Below are positions 12,667-25,800 of a stretch of 64,000 nt of DNA, piece after piece; position 1 is the first letter of the stretch; every line of letters begins with the position of its first letter. Below the pieces are notes generated by a model. It was not told the DNA's origin and did no database searches. It was given only the letters and a program-made list of their open reading frames with translations. A program made the position numbers and the translations under genes. The stretch comes from Trichopria drosophilae. Lineage: Eukaryota > Arthropoda > Insecta > Hymenoptera > Diapriidae. The stretch is from the NCBI GenBank assembly GCA_030407085.1, contig CM059582.1, forward strand, positions 12,939,501 to 13,003,500, given 5' to 3'.

Positions 12667-15600
12667 TGGTCGTGCATCCACAAAGACATTCTCCGTGTAT
12701 TAAAATGTGATAAAAAATTCATCATTTTTTATCTTTAGATACAAATATTGGGTCAGTTTTCAATCTAATGTAATTATAATTCAGATTATTTTTGGTTGTA
12801 AACGTGTATAAATTTGGTCATGGAATGTATCAAAACTAGATTGTAATTTTGATCACTTAATGATCTGGCCGATTTTGATTAAATCTGCTCAAATTTTGAT
12901 CAAATTATGTTCTCTCTGGTAGACACCGTGTAATATATAATAAAGATGACTCTTTTCATTATATGAATTGACACGAGTTTTGAAAGTATCATTTTAGTAA
13001 ATATTATTTACTCTTTTGCAATATCTGTTTTTGGTCCTGTGTTTTTCTTGCTGCAAATAGTGAATTATGACTTCCGAAAACTCTAGGAGCAATAGGGATT
13101 ATATATTAAGTTTCACTACAAGCACGATGATTGTTACATTAGCGGAAGTCGATTTATTTCTTTTATAATTTTTGTAGTTTACTAGTAAAATTGTACTTAA
13201 TACAAGTTTATTAGTGAAAAGCTGGCTAGAATAAAGGCGCAATTTCTATCGGGGAACTTATGCATGTTTTTCGAAACCGGTGCATTTGGTATTTTATTCA
13301 CCCATTCTATTGAGTCACGATTAGTATTAACTGTTTTTGTCACATTCGTTTTAAAATAGTTGATAAACATAATAATAGAATGTAAGACAAAAAATAGCTA
13401 CAATATTTAATAACAATTGAATTTAGAAGAACATTTTGATCACGTTAAAATGTAAGAAGGCTTTGTAGGATTTTAGTAACTCTGACTTGTGAATTTATTT
13501 TAGAAATAAAATAAAACAGAATTTTCTCTACGTATTCTACCACCGATTAAACACCTGCAGCACAGTTTCCATTACGTTTAACAAGAAAATTAGCAAGCGA
13601 ATTTCTAGCAAAATATTTCCTCAACAATTTTGCAACTAGTATGCCAAAGTATAGAAAAGTTATTATTGGAATTTTTTGTGGAGCATAAACCGATTGCACG
13701 AAAAGGATAAAATAAACACGAAAAAATGTTCAAACTTCGTTTAAAAAAATTGTTTTCAAAAAAATGTTTACAGTTTCAAGTAAAACCACGAAATACTCGC
13801 CTTTTTACGAATGTACATTTTGTACATATCGTAAAAATAGAGTGCATGTAATTCTTATTTCATGAACTTGATTGAATAACGAATTATTTCCAAATGTGCC
13901 ATTACAACATGTACGTTTTATATATTAATAGACTGATATTGTACATGATTTTTTATGCTTTACTAATAAATAAGAGAAAAATCTTTACCTGCTGCTAATT
14001 TAAGATAATTATAGAACTTTTAATTAACACAAAAGTAAACATTTAATCCCCATGCGTTAATTTTCATTGTAGTATTTTTATCTGTTTTTATTTTCTAAGT
14101 CGACTGCATTTAGTATTATCAATATTTGATATTTGCGAGAAATTCCTTTGTGATAAGTTTGCTTTGAATTATTTTTAATTATTTAGCGCTCAACCATTTT
14201 TCTTCGTGATTTAGTTGCAGTATATATCTTTTGTGAATATATGATTTCTGTAAATGACTCAACGCGTTGTTTATTAATAAAATACTTTAAAATTATATGT
14301 AAAACGATATATTCTGCAAGTGAAAAAAAAACACCTATTTAGTAAGAGTATATATTAGTGTTATTCAATAACTTACGACTACCTTAATATTTCCTTTAAT
14401 AACATTTTACTTTAGCTTGGATGAAGCCATTTTAAATCAGTAGGTCGAGTAGAATCATGCCTGTTAGCTAATATTCTCATCCTTATATTCCGCAACTTCT
14501 TTAATGGCAATAAAATTATCTACAGTGAATTTGGGAACTGGAGTGTAATTTCGGATAAACGTAATCAAGTTTGAGTACTTTTTTTTATGGTTTTCTGTTT
14601 TCTAAACGACTTCAATTTTACAAAAGTCCTCAAGAAGCACTCGTTCGTGAATATTTTAAAATTGGATAAATGGAAATTGGAAAAATAAAATAAAAACCAT
14701 CCCATACTGAAATTGAACACACAAACGTAAAGTTAAAAATTCAATACAATTTTGAGTAAAGCTGAAAGAAGTAATTTTTATGTTACAGTCAGCTACTTTT
14801 ATTCCGGGAATATTAATAAATATTGTATGCAAAAGCGTATTTTCATATTTTAGTTTATTGGAGTGGAAAATTATCCGAGCAGTAAGACTCTCATTCCGAC
14901 CTCTATTAATTCAAAATGAATAATTTTACCTGTTTTATGCTTTTTAATGAAACTGAAATCTAATGAATTACTTCAAAAAGTATTTTTTATTTTATCTAAA
15001 TAATCTTGTTTTATGTGAAAAAAGTTTTTGAACGAAATTCAGAATAAACAAAACGTTGGAAGAATACGGTTCCTACAGATATTATGAAGATAACAACAAT
15101 TTAAAAAAAAAAAGTTTTTTATTAGGAATAAATAATTCCATATTAACTAGTAAATTCCCTGTCCATTTACTGTGATTGTTAACAATTTTTTTATGATTTT
15201 GTAAAACTTATTTATTGATATTGATTGTTATTATCTTACACAGCAAATGTGTGAAATAAAATCAAAATAATAAACAGAAGTACCCATAAGTGCTAAAGCC
15301 TTAAAGATTCATGGGCGATTCCACTTACTCCCCTTGTTGCAAACGTGCCGAAGGGTGGCTGAAGTAGTGAATTTCGAACGTCAAGGTAAAAAATTCTTCC
15401 CTTGTCCATGGTTCAATTCCCATGTTTCCAATAAACAACAGGGAAAAACATGTGCCTGCATTTGACTAATTATTGTATTACCTGTGTTTTTAATACTCTT
15501 AATATATCAAAGAGAATTTATTTTAATTTTTATTAACAACTTTCATCATTCCGATCATGATACAGAATTTTTGAGTAAATCATTTAGTGTGAGAATAATA

Positions 15601-17610
15601 AAAATTAATATATTTCACTGATAAATGTAATTAAAACAATGTAAATAAAAATGTGGAACAAACAGAAACAAAGGAATACATCGAATCATTCAAATATGTT
15701 CATTAACGGAGTTCTCGTTGTAAATAAACGAAAATATAAAACAATACAGACAATAAACACTAATGAAAGAGAGGAAAGATAAAAAGTAAAAAAAAAACAA
15801 GTTTAATGTAAATTGACCTATTATTATGTCTGAAACTGTGGATTTCACAGACAGAATATCTCGCATCCTCCGCTCTGTTATGAGTTTCGTAAAAGTTATG
15901 GTAAAGTTGAAGATTCAATTTGTGTATTCCGTATTTACTCATATTCTCTAGAGTATGCACTTTGCGTGCCGTCAAATGGCTTGAACCGTTCATGAAACAA
16001 GGATTACGAGAGGACAGAGGAAAAACGAGGTAAGCGTATCTGCCTGCTCTTCCAAAACTATTCTACTACATTAGTGTAAAATATTTCCTAAAATTTGGAA
16101 AATAAACAGTGACTGTTGTTTGTTTTGTTATGAGACAAATGGATCATGCCGAACAAATCAAACTATATTTTATTTAAATTTCATTTAAATAATGCGATGT
16201 ATGTTGGGAAGTTTTTGGTACTAAATAATTTTGGCCATGTTGAAACAAAAACTTCAATGGAAAGGATAACTTTTGACAGTCCTACCAAACAATCTGTACA
16301 AGAATACATATTAAGTCTTAAGTAGAAACAGGCAAGTGTGGCCAGATATTAAATATTAAAGGACACTCATTAAATTATAATGTAGGTAGATGATACTATA
16401 AAGATTCTCAGACTATTAATATCGATTAACAAATAATACGTTGTTATTGGTATATGACCTGCAAAATCAATTAAAAAATGACGACACTAAATTGATCTAC
16501 GATAATCGTGAGAACTATCGTTAAAAAGTATCAGGAACTACCGAAGACATCTGCAAGTAGTTCGAACTACAATGTACAGCTGATGTATCGGATGTTAACA
16601 TTTTTTTTCTATATAAATCATCTGCCAACTTCCGCTAAGATCGCACATCATTTTTTTAAGTGCGGTTTTTCATTCAAAATCGCATGAACTATTGCTAAAT
16701 ATCAAAAACTTCAGAACTCACCTGCACGCGACTAGAACCCTACTCACAAAGTGATCTGCTGGCAAATGATCTGCTAACTTCATACACATATCATGCTAAC
16801 AGTTTTTCTTTTATGCTTGTTAGGCATTAAATAATTTTCGTATAATCAATGAATGTACTATCTGTTTATAAATTATTGTGTAATTAGGATACGGACAAAT
16901 AGAAATGATTAGATTTGCGAACCTGCCTAGTAAGAATTTCTACAAACATATTTAAAAATACGTGATTAAATATTACATAAGTTACTCTTTATATTTTCTA
17001 TGAAATGTTTTAATTTACATACTTGAATATAAAAACAATATTTATTATGCAACACATATAAATGAAACATTCTCTAAATTTGTTGTTTAATTGTAATTAA
17101 TAATTCAGTTATAAACTCCCTACTGCTGCATGTTTATTCTTTTAGATATGAAACTGAATTTATTCATATTAATCAAGTTTGTTTGCTTTTAAATTTGAAC
17201 GAATACACAAAATATTTTTTATAAATTAAAGTCGATTTAAAATCCATTCCAAATTCTAAACATAAAGCAGGCATTTAGTCGAGTATTCGTTTAGTCGTAT
17301 AAAATAATTATCATGAATTTGACATTTCAATTCTCTGTGATATTAAAGTTACTTTTTTCAACTATTTTTAGCTTTATATATTATTTTAAAGACGGGAATG
17401 TGCAGGAGCTAAGAATATGTTCTGATTAAGTTAAGTAAATCTTCTTAAGATTACGTTTCGGAGTATCTTCTAACGAATAAATTCTTAAACGTGAACTCAT
17501 ATTTGTGGTTAATAAATGTTTTATAATTTTCACAAATTTTTACTAGTTTTTGATCCTTTAAATCGTTTACAATTTATTATACGTTAATTGTCATAGGCGT
17601 TTTTTAAGTG
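12667..17610. other. Long AT-rich stretch without a recognised gene
   Basis: About 5 kb of very AT-rich sequence with no plausible coding frame. The longest frame of note (15760-15993, minus) has no recognisable domain. A tRNA-like T-arm phrase near 15410 was examined and rejected. GGCGCAATTTC at about 13238 echoes a motif shared with the 24 kb and 62.3 kb regions but is too short to interpret. Confidence 0.6.
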
Positions 17611-17613
17611 TTA

Positions 17614-18932
17614 TTAACCCATTAACGCCTGAAATGGCATTTTTTATACTTCATTATCAATCAAGTATTTCATATCAAAATCGAAGTTGAAAACAATTGA
17701 AAGGTACATATCCTTCTGTTTTCGAGGTCGCTCTTCAACATTCCGAGGTCGAAATTGAGTTTCAGCCATCAGGAATTCCAATATGGCGCCGAACTTTTAA
17801 AAAATTTCCAAAAAATTGGGAATTATTTATTCCTATCAATTTTTTTCGAGCTATTAGAATATTGGGGTTCTATTGAAACTCTGAACAAAGGTGAACAAAA
17901 TACTTCAATTTTAAGGAAAAATTTTACTTTAATACCCCACATCATTGTAACGAACTCAAAATGGCGTCAACAATGAAAATTTCTTTGAAAAATTTCTGAA
18001 CGTTCTAACTCAAAAACTACATGCTGTTATAAAAAAATGCTAAGAATGAAAAGTTCTTAGAATTAATCGAGAAATACAGTGGAATTTTTTCAGATTTTTG
18101 TGATGATATTTTGAGAAATTTTTTTTCAAAATTTTTTTCAAAATCATAATTTATTTATGAATAATTCTGAAAAAAATTTGGTGTATTCACTTATGATTTC
18201 TACGAGTTTTTTGTTCTTCGAATTTTTTCCAAAAGTTAATAGTTTTTGGGGGGAAAAAATCCTTAACTATATTATTTTAATATACTAATATTTGAAATTC
18301 ATTTCCTCGAAAACTATCAACTTTTCGAAAAATTGCAAAGAACAAATAACTATTAGAATTCATTAGAGAATACACTAAATTTTTTTCAGAATTTTTTGTA
18401 AATAAATTACAATTTTGAAAAAAAATGTTGAAAAAAAAGTCTCAAAATGTCATCGAAAATTTTGAAAAAATTCCCCTATATCGCTTAATGAATTTTTAGA
18501 ACTTTTAATTTTGGGCATTTTTTTTAAAAGTTCGTAGTTTTTGAGTTAGAGCGTCCAGAAATGTCTCAAAGACATTTTCATTGTTGACGCCATTTTGAGG
18601 TCGTTAGAATAATGTAGGGTATAAAAGTAAAATCTTTCCTTAAAATTGAAGTATTTTGTTCACCTTTGTTCAGAGTTTCAATAGAATCCCAATATTGTAA
18701 TAGCTCCAAAAAAATTGATAAGTATAAAAAATTCCCAATTGTTTGAAAATTTTTTTCATATTCGGCGCCATATTGGAATTTCTGATAGCTGAAACTCAAT
18801 TTTGACCTCGGAATCTTGAAGAGCGACCTCGAAAACAGTAGGATACGCACCTCTCAATTGTTTTCAACTTTGATTTTTATACGAAATACTTGATTGAAAA
18901 TGAAGTATAAAAATTGTCATTTCAGGCGTTAA
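17614..18932. mobile_element. 1.3-kb foldback (near-complete palindrome) element flanked by TTAA
   Basis: The left arm (about 17621-18257) and right arm (about 18300-18934) are reverse complements over almost their whole length, leaving a loop of only about 40 bp. ATTAACGCCTGAAATG at 17621-17636 is exactly complementary to CATTTCAGGCGTTAAT at 18919-18934. The arms also pair near the loop, where AAGTTAATAGTTTTT faces AAAACTATCAACTT. TTAA sits at both outer ends, and the left side has a second TTAA at 17614-17617 followed by CCC, suggesting a piggyBac-like MITE. Two similar small frames (17755-17976 plus, 18578-18850 minus, about 79% identical over 71 residues) are simply the same arm read twice and resemble no known protein. 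A transcript through here would fold into long double-stranded RNA. Confidence 0.75.
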
Positions 18933-18934
18933 TT

Positions 18935-19780
18935 ACACCGATCATAAAGAAACTGTGATTGTTACAGACATTTGTCTCATGTAATAACGTTTATTAATTA
19001 TTTAATTATTATATTAATATTTTAATTAAAACAATTCATATCTTATAATGTCAGTATGTAAACATACTATATAAATATGAGTTTTTTTTCAACTTGTTTA
19101 TATTTATCTACGATTTTGTCACAAGCTTACTATTAGTTCATGTTAGGTATTCAAACTATGTTGAGTAACAGTATTAATGCGTTATAAAACGAATCCAGTC
19201 AGGATTTTATTTTGATTTCTACGTTTTGAATAGGGAGGAATGGGGAGAAACTAGTGTGGGAATAAATGATTCATTAATTTATTAACAGATAGACATGAGA
19301 AGTGAAATAAAAAGCCAAGCCAGTTTGAAAGAATTAGTTCAAATTTATCCGGAATACATAATGTATGGTATGAATAATGCTAGTAAATAAGATCTGAGTC
19401 TATAATGCAGAATAGGACCAGTTTCCACAGATTAGATCCTGCTCAACGAACTAATGAGCTCCTCAGGACATCAAATTGTCCGTATTATCATTCAGTTAAT
19501 ATCCTCATGTCTTAAAAATGTAAACAGTTCGACGACTTTAAACAGAATTTAACAGAATAAAAGCGGATATTTGGAGATCTAATGATCTCCTGAGGACGTC
19601 CTCATGAACAGTTTTCCCTTCCTGAGGGCTACAATCTTCTCTTGAAACAAGTATCAGGTTGTGTTGTGCGTGACGATTTTATCGCTATCAAGTTTATATT
19701 TTTATTATTATTAAAGAGGCAAAGGTAGTACTGGACGCAAGTAAATAAACGGCGAAGAATTAAAACCGATAATTGAAGGG
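18935..19780. other. AT-rich non-coding DNA, no gene seen
   Basis: No coding frame or RNA gene recognised. The phrases TGAGCTCCTCAGGACATC (about 19456) and TGATCTCCTGAGGACGTC (about 19583) are similar short direct repeats of unknown meaning. Confidence 0.55.
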
Positions 19781-20191
19781 CCACGTGCAATAACAGCGTA
19801 AGTAGTAACGGCAGTTCCGCAGTTTTTTCTGTTTATCTCTTTTCATTTAATAGATAGCAATTTGCCGCCACTAACAAAGTTGTAGGCGGTTAAAAATACC
19901 TTTAATTTGAGCTATCGCTGGTTTCGATTCAAAGGAAACTTTTTTCAACGATTTTGTTCGTTAACAATCGTTGGTGTTACGAATAAAGTTCCGAAGACTG
20001 CCTTGGACTTTTTATAGAATCAAAACGACTAATGGCTCAAATTAAAGGTATTTTCAACACCTCCAACTTTGTCTAGAACTGCAAATTGCCGTGTATTAAA
20101 CGAAAGGAGATAAACGGAAAAAACTGCGAAACTGCCTGTTACTACTTACGATGGGTCTGTTCGAGTACTTGATGCGTTATTGCATGTGTCA
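19781..20191. mobile_element. Foldback MITE, about 410 bp, with arms of about 165 bp
   Basis: The left arm starts CCACGTGCAATAAC (19781) and the right arm ends GTTATTGCATGTGTC (20176-20190). Inside, both arms contain, in opposite orientation, GTAAGTAGTAAC, then GGCAGTT.CGCAGTTTTTTC, then GTTTATCTC.TTTC.TTTAATA, then GGCAATTTGC-like sequence, then AAAATACCTTTAATTTGAGC. The right arm carries an insertion of about 20 bp near its end. The central 100 bp is unpaired. No coding capacity and no target duplication identified with confidence. The long arms set it apart from short-TIR MITEs. Confidence 0.7.
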
Positions 20192-21140
20192 ACCATTTAT
20201 TAGTACATATTCTGAGAAATAATTTTGACTTATAATTTTAAAAATGTAATTTGAAAAATTACGTTTATTCGGCGCCTTTACATACACTGCCTGGATTTGT
20301 GAGTTTCCGGCAGTTTTAGAGAACTTAAAGTGCTTCAAAACTTTAAAAAAAATCTGAATAGCTTCTTCAATCTTTCAAGTAAAAATATGAAGGGTGATAT
20401 GATGGAAAAAATTATTTTGTTATTTTCAGTTCTTAATTAACGGACTAAAATTCATTTAAACATACGTAACTTAAATAATGTGTATGTAAAAGAATTTGTT
20501 TTCATGTAACTTTTTTTAAATCGTGGAAATTGTTTGTACAGGACCATTAACGATCCAGGTAGTGGGGTTAAATGAAACATTTGACATTTGACAAGTATAC
20601 AATATTATAATTCGTTAAAAACACTTGTTGGATCCACTTCGTTATTCGAATAATGGCTGAATACATTTAACGTCTCAATTTTGGTAACTACGAATGTTGA
20701 CTTGGCGATATCGGAATTTGGGGTTGGTAGTATTATTTTTTAGTTGTCTAACACACATAATGCAGGAAATTAATGGTGGTCGAACACAGAAGCAAATATT
20801 ATCATGATAAGGTAGTTTTTCGGAAAAAGTGTTTAGGACTTCTACCGCCAGGCGTCGTAGCCGCACTCTAAACTATACGTGTAAGCTTATCATTTCCATA
20901 ATAGATTTCGTTTAAAACTCACTTCATACTAAAAACAGGAGTCAGAAAGTACTAATGTTGATATAGGTGTATAAACCATAAAAAAATCAATCTTAAAAGA
21001 TGATGGCCACGAGTGATTTATTAAAGCTGGTAAATTTGGTTGTTCTATGATAAAAGCCACCACTTATTAGCAAATTTGATTATTTTACCATGTAGGAAAG
21101 TTAAAAAAATAGCTGTCGAAGTTCCGCATTATACCGAAAA
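20192..21140. other. AT-rich non-coding DNA, no gene seen
   Basis: A 63-codon minus frame (20675-20866) in a slightly CpG-rich stretch has no recognisable motif. No RNA gene seen. Confidence 0.55.
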
Positions 21141-21148
21141 TGCAGTCA

Positions 21149-21210
21149 TCTAAGTAGTAACAGCCCGTACGGCGTTTCGTTTGCAATAGATGTTACTATT
21201 ACTACTTAGA
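21149..21210. repeat. Small hairpin sharing the TAAGTAGTAAC motif with the 19.8-kb foldback
   Basis: TCTAAGTAGTAACA at 21149-21162 pairs with TGTTACTATTACTACTTAGA at 21191-21210, which has a 6-base insertion. The TAAGTAGTAAC phrase is the same one found in both arms of the foldback at 19781-20191, so this may be a heavily reduced relative. Confidence 0.45.
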
Positions 21211-21224
21211 TATTTACTATTGAC

Positions 21225-21530
21225 GTGGACAATTTAAAAAATCGGTGTCAAACTTCTGCATTTTTATGTATAGTGCCATTAACAGTGATTTTATACTTGA
21301 AAACTATACAAAGCTTCATTCATAGTGCCATGCAATACGTAGCTGGTTCCACCAATAGTTTTTGTACCCACTACATTGTTAAAGTTCTATTGACCTATAT
21401 GCAGTTCGTAATAACAGTTCTAATGATGCATACAGCATTGTTCATGAAAGGTCATAAGAAATACTACCTGTCAATCCCGCCAGTTCAAGTTTCACTACAG
21501 CAAAACCAAGATGCATGCAATCTTGTTTAA
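21225..21530 (+). other. Unexplained 101-codon open frame, probably chance
   Basis: ATG-to-stop frame of 101 codons immediately downstream of the small hairpin. The translation is rich in hydrophobic residues between about residues 10-35 and 45-75, so it could superficially be drawn as two membrane segments. No family motif is recognisable and codon use resembles the surrounding AT-rich DNA. No upstream promoter or splice context is convincing. I list it only because it is the longest plus-strand frame in the window. It is likely not a gene. Confidence 0.15.
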
Positions 21531-22050
21531 GCTTATAGCATTGTTGCAGTAAGGTTCTATTTGAACTGTAAGGTGTTACTATCATAGGAGATCACCGTCT
21601 GACATCAAAAGTTTGAGCAGACTGAATCCCCTACGTTTTTTTATATCAGATTTGAAATCAGCGACGACATGAACACGTTCCGTTCTTCGAAATTCTAGAA
21701 ATTTTAGAGGTATTTTACACTTTCTCGTCTGTAGATCTTATTACTGATTTAGTTTCAACACCAAACGAGCCCAAAGTTTTCGTCGCTGTCTCGAAACTTT
21801 GTCAGAAAAGTCGATACATCACAGACTACTCTCCTTGTAACGACCGTATTAAACTTTCCAGTTACTGAAGTAACTAATATAAACAATTTTTGTTATCTAT
21901 CATAATTTCATTGCTGCATTTCGGTTGATGTAAAAATTCTTAAACATTTTGACCTATGCAGTGAATTATTCTTGAATCTATGTTTGGAATTCGGTGCACG
22001 TTTGGATCTTGCACAACATGTGAAAATCTTACGACCATACACACGATCTA
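21531..22050. other. Non-coding, no gene seen
   Basis: Moderately AT-rich sequence without an extended open frame, recognised repeat or RNA gene. Confidence 0.5.
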
Positions 22051-22059
22051 TGTTAACCC

Positions 22060-22850
22060 CTTATTTTCGAGAGTTTTTCTGCTGATATGTTTTTTTTGGA
22101 GGGTGGGGGCGTTTCGAAATCGATGTTCACGTTAAAAATGCATTTCGTATATCGGAAAAAGCGGGCGATACGTCGTTTTTCGTCGTTTGGAGAACGTGCC
22201 ACGATTTGCGAATTCAATTTGTCTACTTCCTAACATTCCATGCCTTCACCGACAGAGGCGGAATATTTTTCTCCTCTTTTGCCTCGCATAAATTCAGTGC
22301 ATAAGGGGAAACTGGGAATTAGATAACCAGGCAGTACGAATCGACCGCCAGATGGTTTCATTTTTACTCGGTGGGAATATTTTTTTGAAGCCGTAGGTGG
22401 TGGAAAGCAAGCCCAGGAACCTCTTTGAGAATGGAATCACGCGTCGCGGTGAATATGCGTCGTCGACGGGATTTCTCTCGCAAAGGTCTACTTTTTTATG
22501 ATCCTACAGGAGCGAATGCAAAAGTACCAGAGGGAAATGCTGCCAGTGGGATTGGTTGCTCGATGTAACGAATCCGTCGCGCTGCCGTAGACGTTGACGG
22601 ATTATTGTAATAGGAGCTGGTAACCAGATATTCTACGAAAAGATTGGCATTTTGTTATGCTCTGCCGCCTTCGTATTTATCCTATTTCTCCCATTTCGAA
22701 TGTACCTATTTTTACGACGTACAAGGCGACTACCGACGACACGGATACTTTTTTATAAAATAAGAACCCCCCGGGGAAATTGTTTGCGCGTGCTCCTTTA
22801 AATTTCACTATTCGTCACTTTCGCGCGTATTTTTGACATATTGTCCAATT
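22060..22850. other. CpG-rich block, possible regulatory DNA
   Basis: About 800 bp with raised GC and frequent CG dinucleotides (notably 22130-22260, 22430-22600 and 22710-22830). All frames contain stops within short distances and none gives a recognisable exon. The edges with the AT-rich flanks are sharp. It could be a conserved enhancer or promoter of a gene outside the window, or an untranslated exon. Confidence 0.4.
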
Positions 22851-25800
22851 ATTTAAGTACATTATTCATGTAGAACTGATCTGCACTGTTCTCGATGTGT
22901 CTGCACTAGTCAGAAGTTAGATATTCTGTAGTTTGATCAAAATCGTCTGTCAATAAGTCATGATCTAACACATTTATTTCACAGCAAATCTGGTAGAAAT
23001 TGTGTTTTTTTCAACAAAATAAATATTTTAAAATTTATTTACCCTGCTTGGGTGTTGACTAGCGTGCCACACTTACTCGTCGCCAGGGTTGATCAGCACC
23101 TTTTCCGGACGTCGTTATTCGTCGTTGACTACAAGACGGGGTGAGGTATACATTTTTAAATATTTCGGATGTATTGTATTTGTATAATACTTCCTTCTTA
23201 ATAAACCTACGACAAATTACTTTATTTTAGTAGATACGTAAGTATCAGTGGATCAAAATCAATGTTGTTATAAGAGATATCTAATTTGATTTCAGTTGGA
23301 TATGGTATACGACTACGAAATTGTTTGAGAAAAGTATGGAGGGGGTTTGGGGGCTTTCTGCAATCACAAGAATCTATGACTAAGTAAGCGGAAAAAAGAA
23401 AACTTGATTTTACTATCTAAATTGTAGGATTAAGCAAAACTACATTTTTTATATGGTTTTACTACTTTAATAGAAGGCTTGACTATTTAATTGTTGATTA
23501 AAATAGTAAAGTAAACTAAAAATGATGGTCGTGTTTTAATCTACTATCTAGTTAGTAGTTTCAACTATTTCGTTTCTCCGCGTAGAAAATAAAATAGAAG
23601 ATTGACTGTTTTTAAAATGCTCATTACGTGTGGAAAAATTCCTAAATATGTACTACATATGTAATGGAAAGGGACGAAAAAGGAGAATTTCCTTCACGTA
23701 GAAAAATTTGAATAAAATTACCCAATAACAATGTCTGACCAAGTACGACTGTTTCCACTTGCATCACATAATTATTGTCGAGTTTGGAACATCTTCAAAG
23801 TGCCATTAATTTACAGTTTAAAAATTACTTAAAAAGCAGATCGTATATTTCCTCCTTCGTACGATTGAGAAACCACAGAATAATTTTTTAAACAGCTCAC
23901 TCCAGAAGAATGGAGATAGAATTCAATTGAGTCCCATAGTTTGTGCAACTAAGAAACAACATAGAGTTTTACGACCAAGCAAAGCGAGAAGAAATTTAGT
24001 TTGCTCCCGGATATACTTATTTTACTCCCTAGGAAGAAAACGTACTATTTTACTCCTGCGATATAGGAAGCAAAATACTATTTTGCGCTCAGATTGTGGC
24101 AAACATTTGTTACAACTGGTACTGCAAGATAAAACTTTGGAAGGCTGAATACCAACTCCTACAATCTTTTAACGGAAATTACTTTTTTTTTAAGAAATCA
24201 AAATAGGGATTCATTAGAAAACTATTTTAGGGTAAAATAGGAAATTTTGATAAAAAACATAAAAGGTAGGCTGGTATTGTGCAACGAAAATGATGCATGA
24301 AAATTGACTGCCACAACTTATCAATTTATAATTCTTAGATAATATTGGTGCTTTAAATACGTTTACGGCTATTGGAAATTTAATAATAAATATATGAATA
24401 TGTCAGTGATTTCGCTCAATATGATAAAAAACACGTAGCTGTTATGTATAATGTAAGTTTTAATCCTAATGCAAAACGTATTTATAAATAGTTTTATTTA
24501 TACGGATTAGGTGCAGTTTTCTTTTTTTCCTAACAAATAAAATGTATTTTATTGGCTGTAGAGTAACGAAGAATTATTAAAGGTGTTGCGTGAACTGTAA
24601 ATTCCAGTTACGGATATTTTTCTCATTTTTTCTCATTTTGTTTACATTTTTAAATTGACCGTAAATATTGACCCAGATATTGACATATTCATTTGACATT
24701 TCGATGAATTCTGAACGGTCGAGAAACACAGTATTACAATGAAGTTTAAATAAATAATAAATTAAATTAATAACAAAATATTTCTAATTTAATATATATT
24801 ATAATTACTATTTTTAACAAGATAATGGTTAACGTAGGTTTGAAATAACAAAAATTATTAAATAGAACGTAACTTTTTGTCTTCGATTAGCCATAGTGTT
24901 ATTTATTTTTTATATATTTTATCAACACAAGTAAACACACAGTTTGCATTTTGCAATCATTTTTTATACCAGGCTGGATTTTATGTGAGCATTTTTTGTT
25001 TTGAGTATTAAAATAAAATCTCTAGTCCTTAAGCGAGTGCAAAGGAACTTCGCGAAAGTGTACCATTGGTTTTTTATCTACTTTTTGAATTATGAATTGA
25101 TCGTATATTGAAGTTTACGCAACGTACATCATGGATGTATTAATCCGACACAAGTAAAAGCAGTTGTACTTGATCAGACAACATCCTTGAGGACATTTTA
25201 TTAAACCTTTATCAAAGGTATTTATTCAATTTTCGTGTTCAATCTTTAAACTACATATTTAGGAATTTCTGAATGGATGATTGGCATCATAATCGGTTTT
25301 GAAGAACACTTTAAAAACATTCATTTTACCCGTTTCGGTTCTAAAAATCACATTTCTTTATTACTCTGGAGATATACTAACTAAGATTTTTTTTCAGATT
25401 TAATGTACTGGATAAATACATTCCCCTTCTGTTTCATTTATTTTAACTACATAGGTTCACTGCACTTTTGTATCGCAGAATGTATAAATTGGTTTGTAAA
25501 AAATTTAATCAGACCTGAAGATAGTCCACACTTTTTAGAATTGTTGTATTTATTCGTAGGTTCATAACGTTCAAATTTATTCGATTATTTTTACTAATTA
25601 ATTTTTGATTTCCACCAATTTTGTTCTTATTTAGAAATATCTTTTTAAAAATATTTCAATTACACGAGATGTAGAAATGCCAGCATTTCTTCGGCCCATG
25701 TAAGCTTGAAAATTAATCCTTAATTATCCTCAAAGGACGAATTTAGTACCTCAGACTGCGGGTTCATGTTTACAATTCCCTAATTTAATACACGAACTCT

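Noticed and set aside
15340..15430. tRNA-like T-arm phrase GGTTCAATTCCC with a possible upstream stem
   Set aside because: The T stem pairs only with an 8-base loop, no upstream partner completes a 7-bp acceptor stem, and no normal anticodon arm is visible.
17755..18850. Two similar small proteins on opposite strands (plus 17755-17976, minus 18578-18850) as a divergent or duplicated gene pair
   Set aside because: They are the two arms of one palindrome. The whole 640-bp arms match, not only the frames, and there is no recognisable domain.
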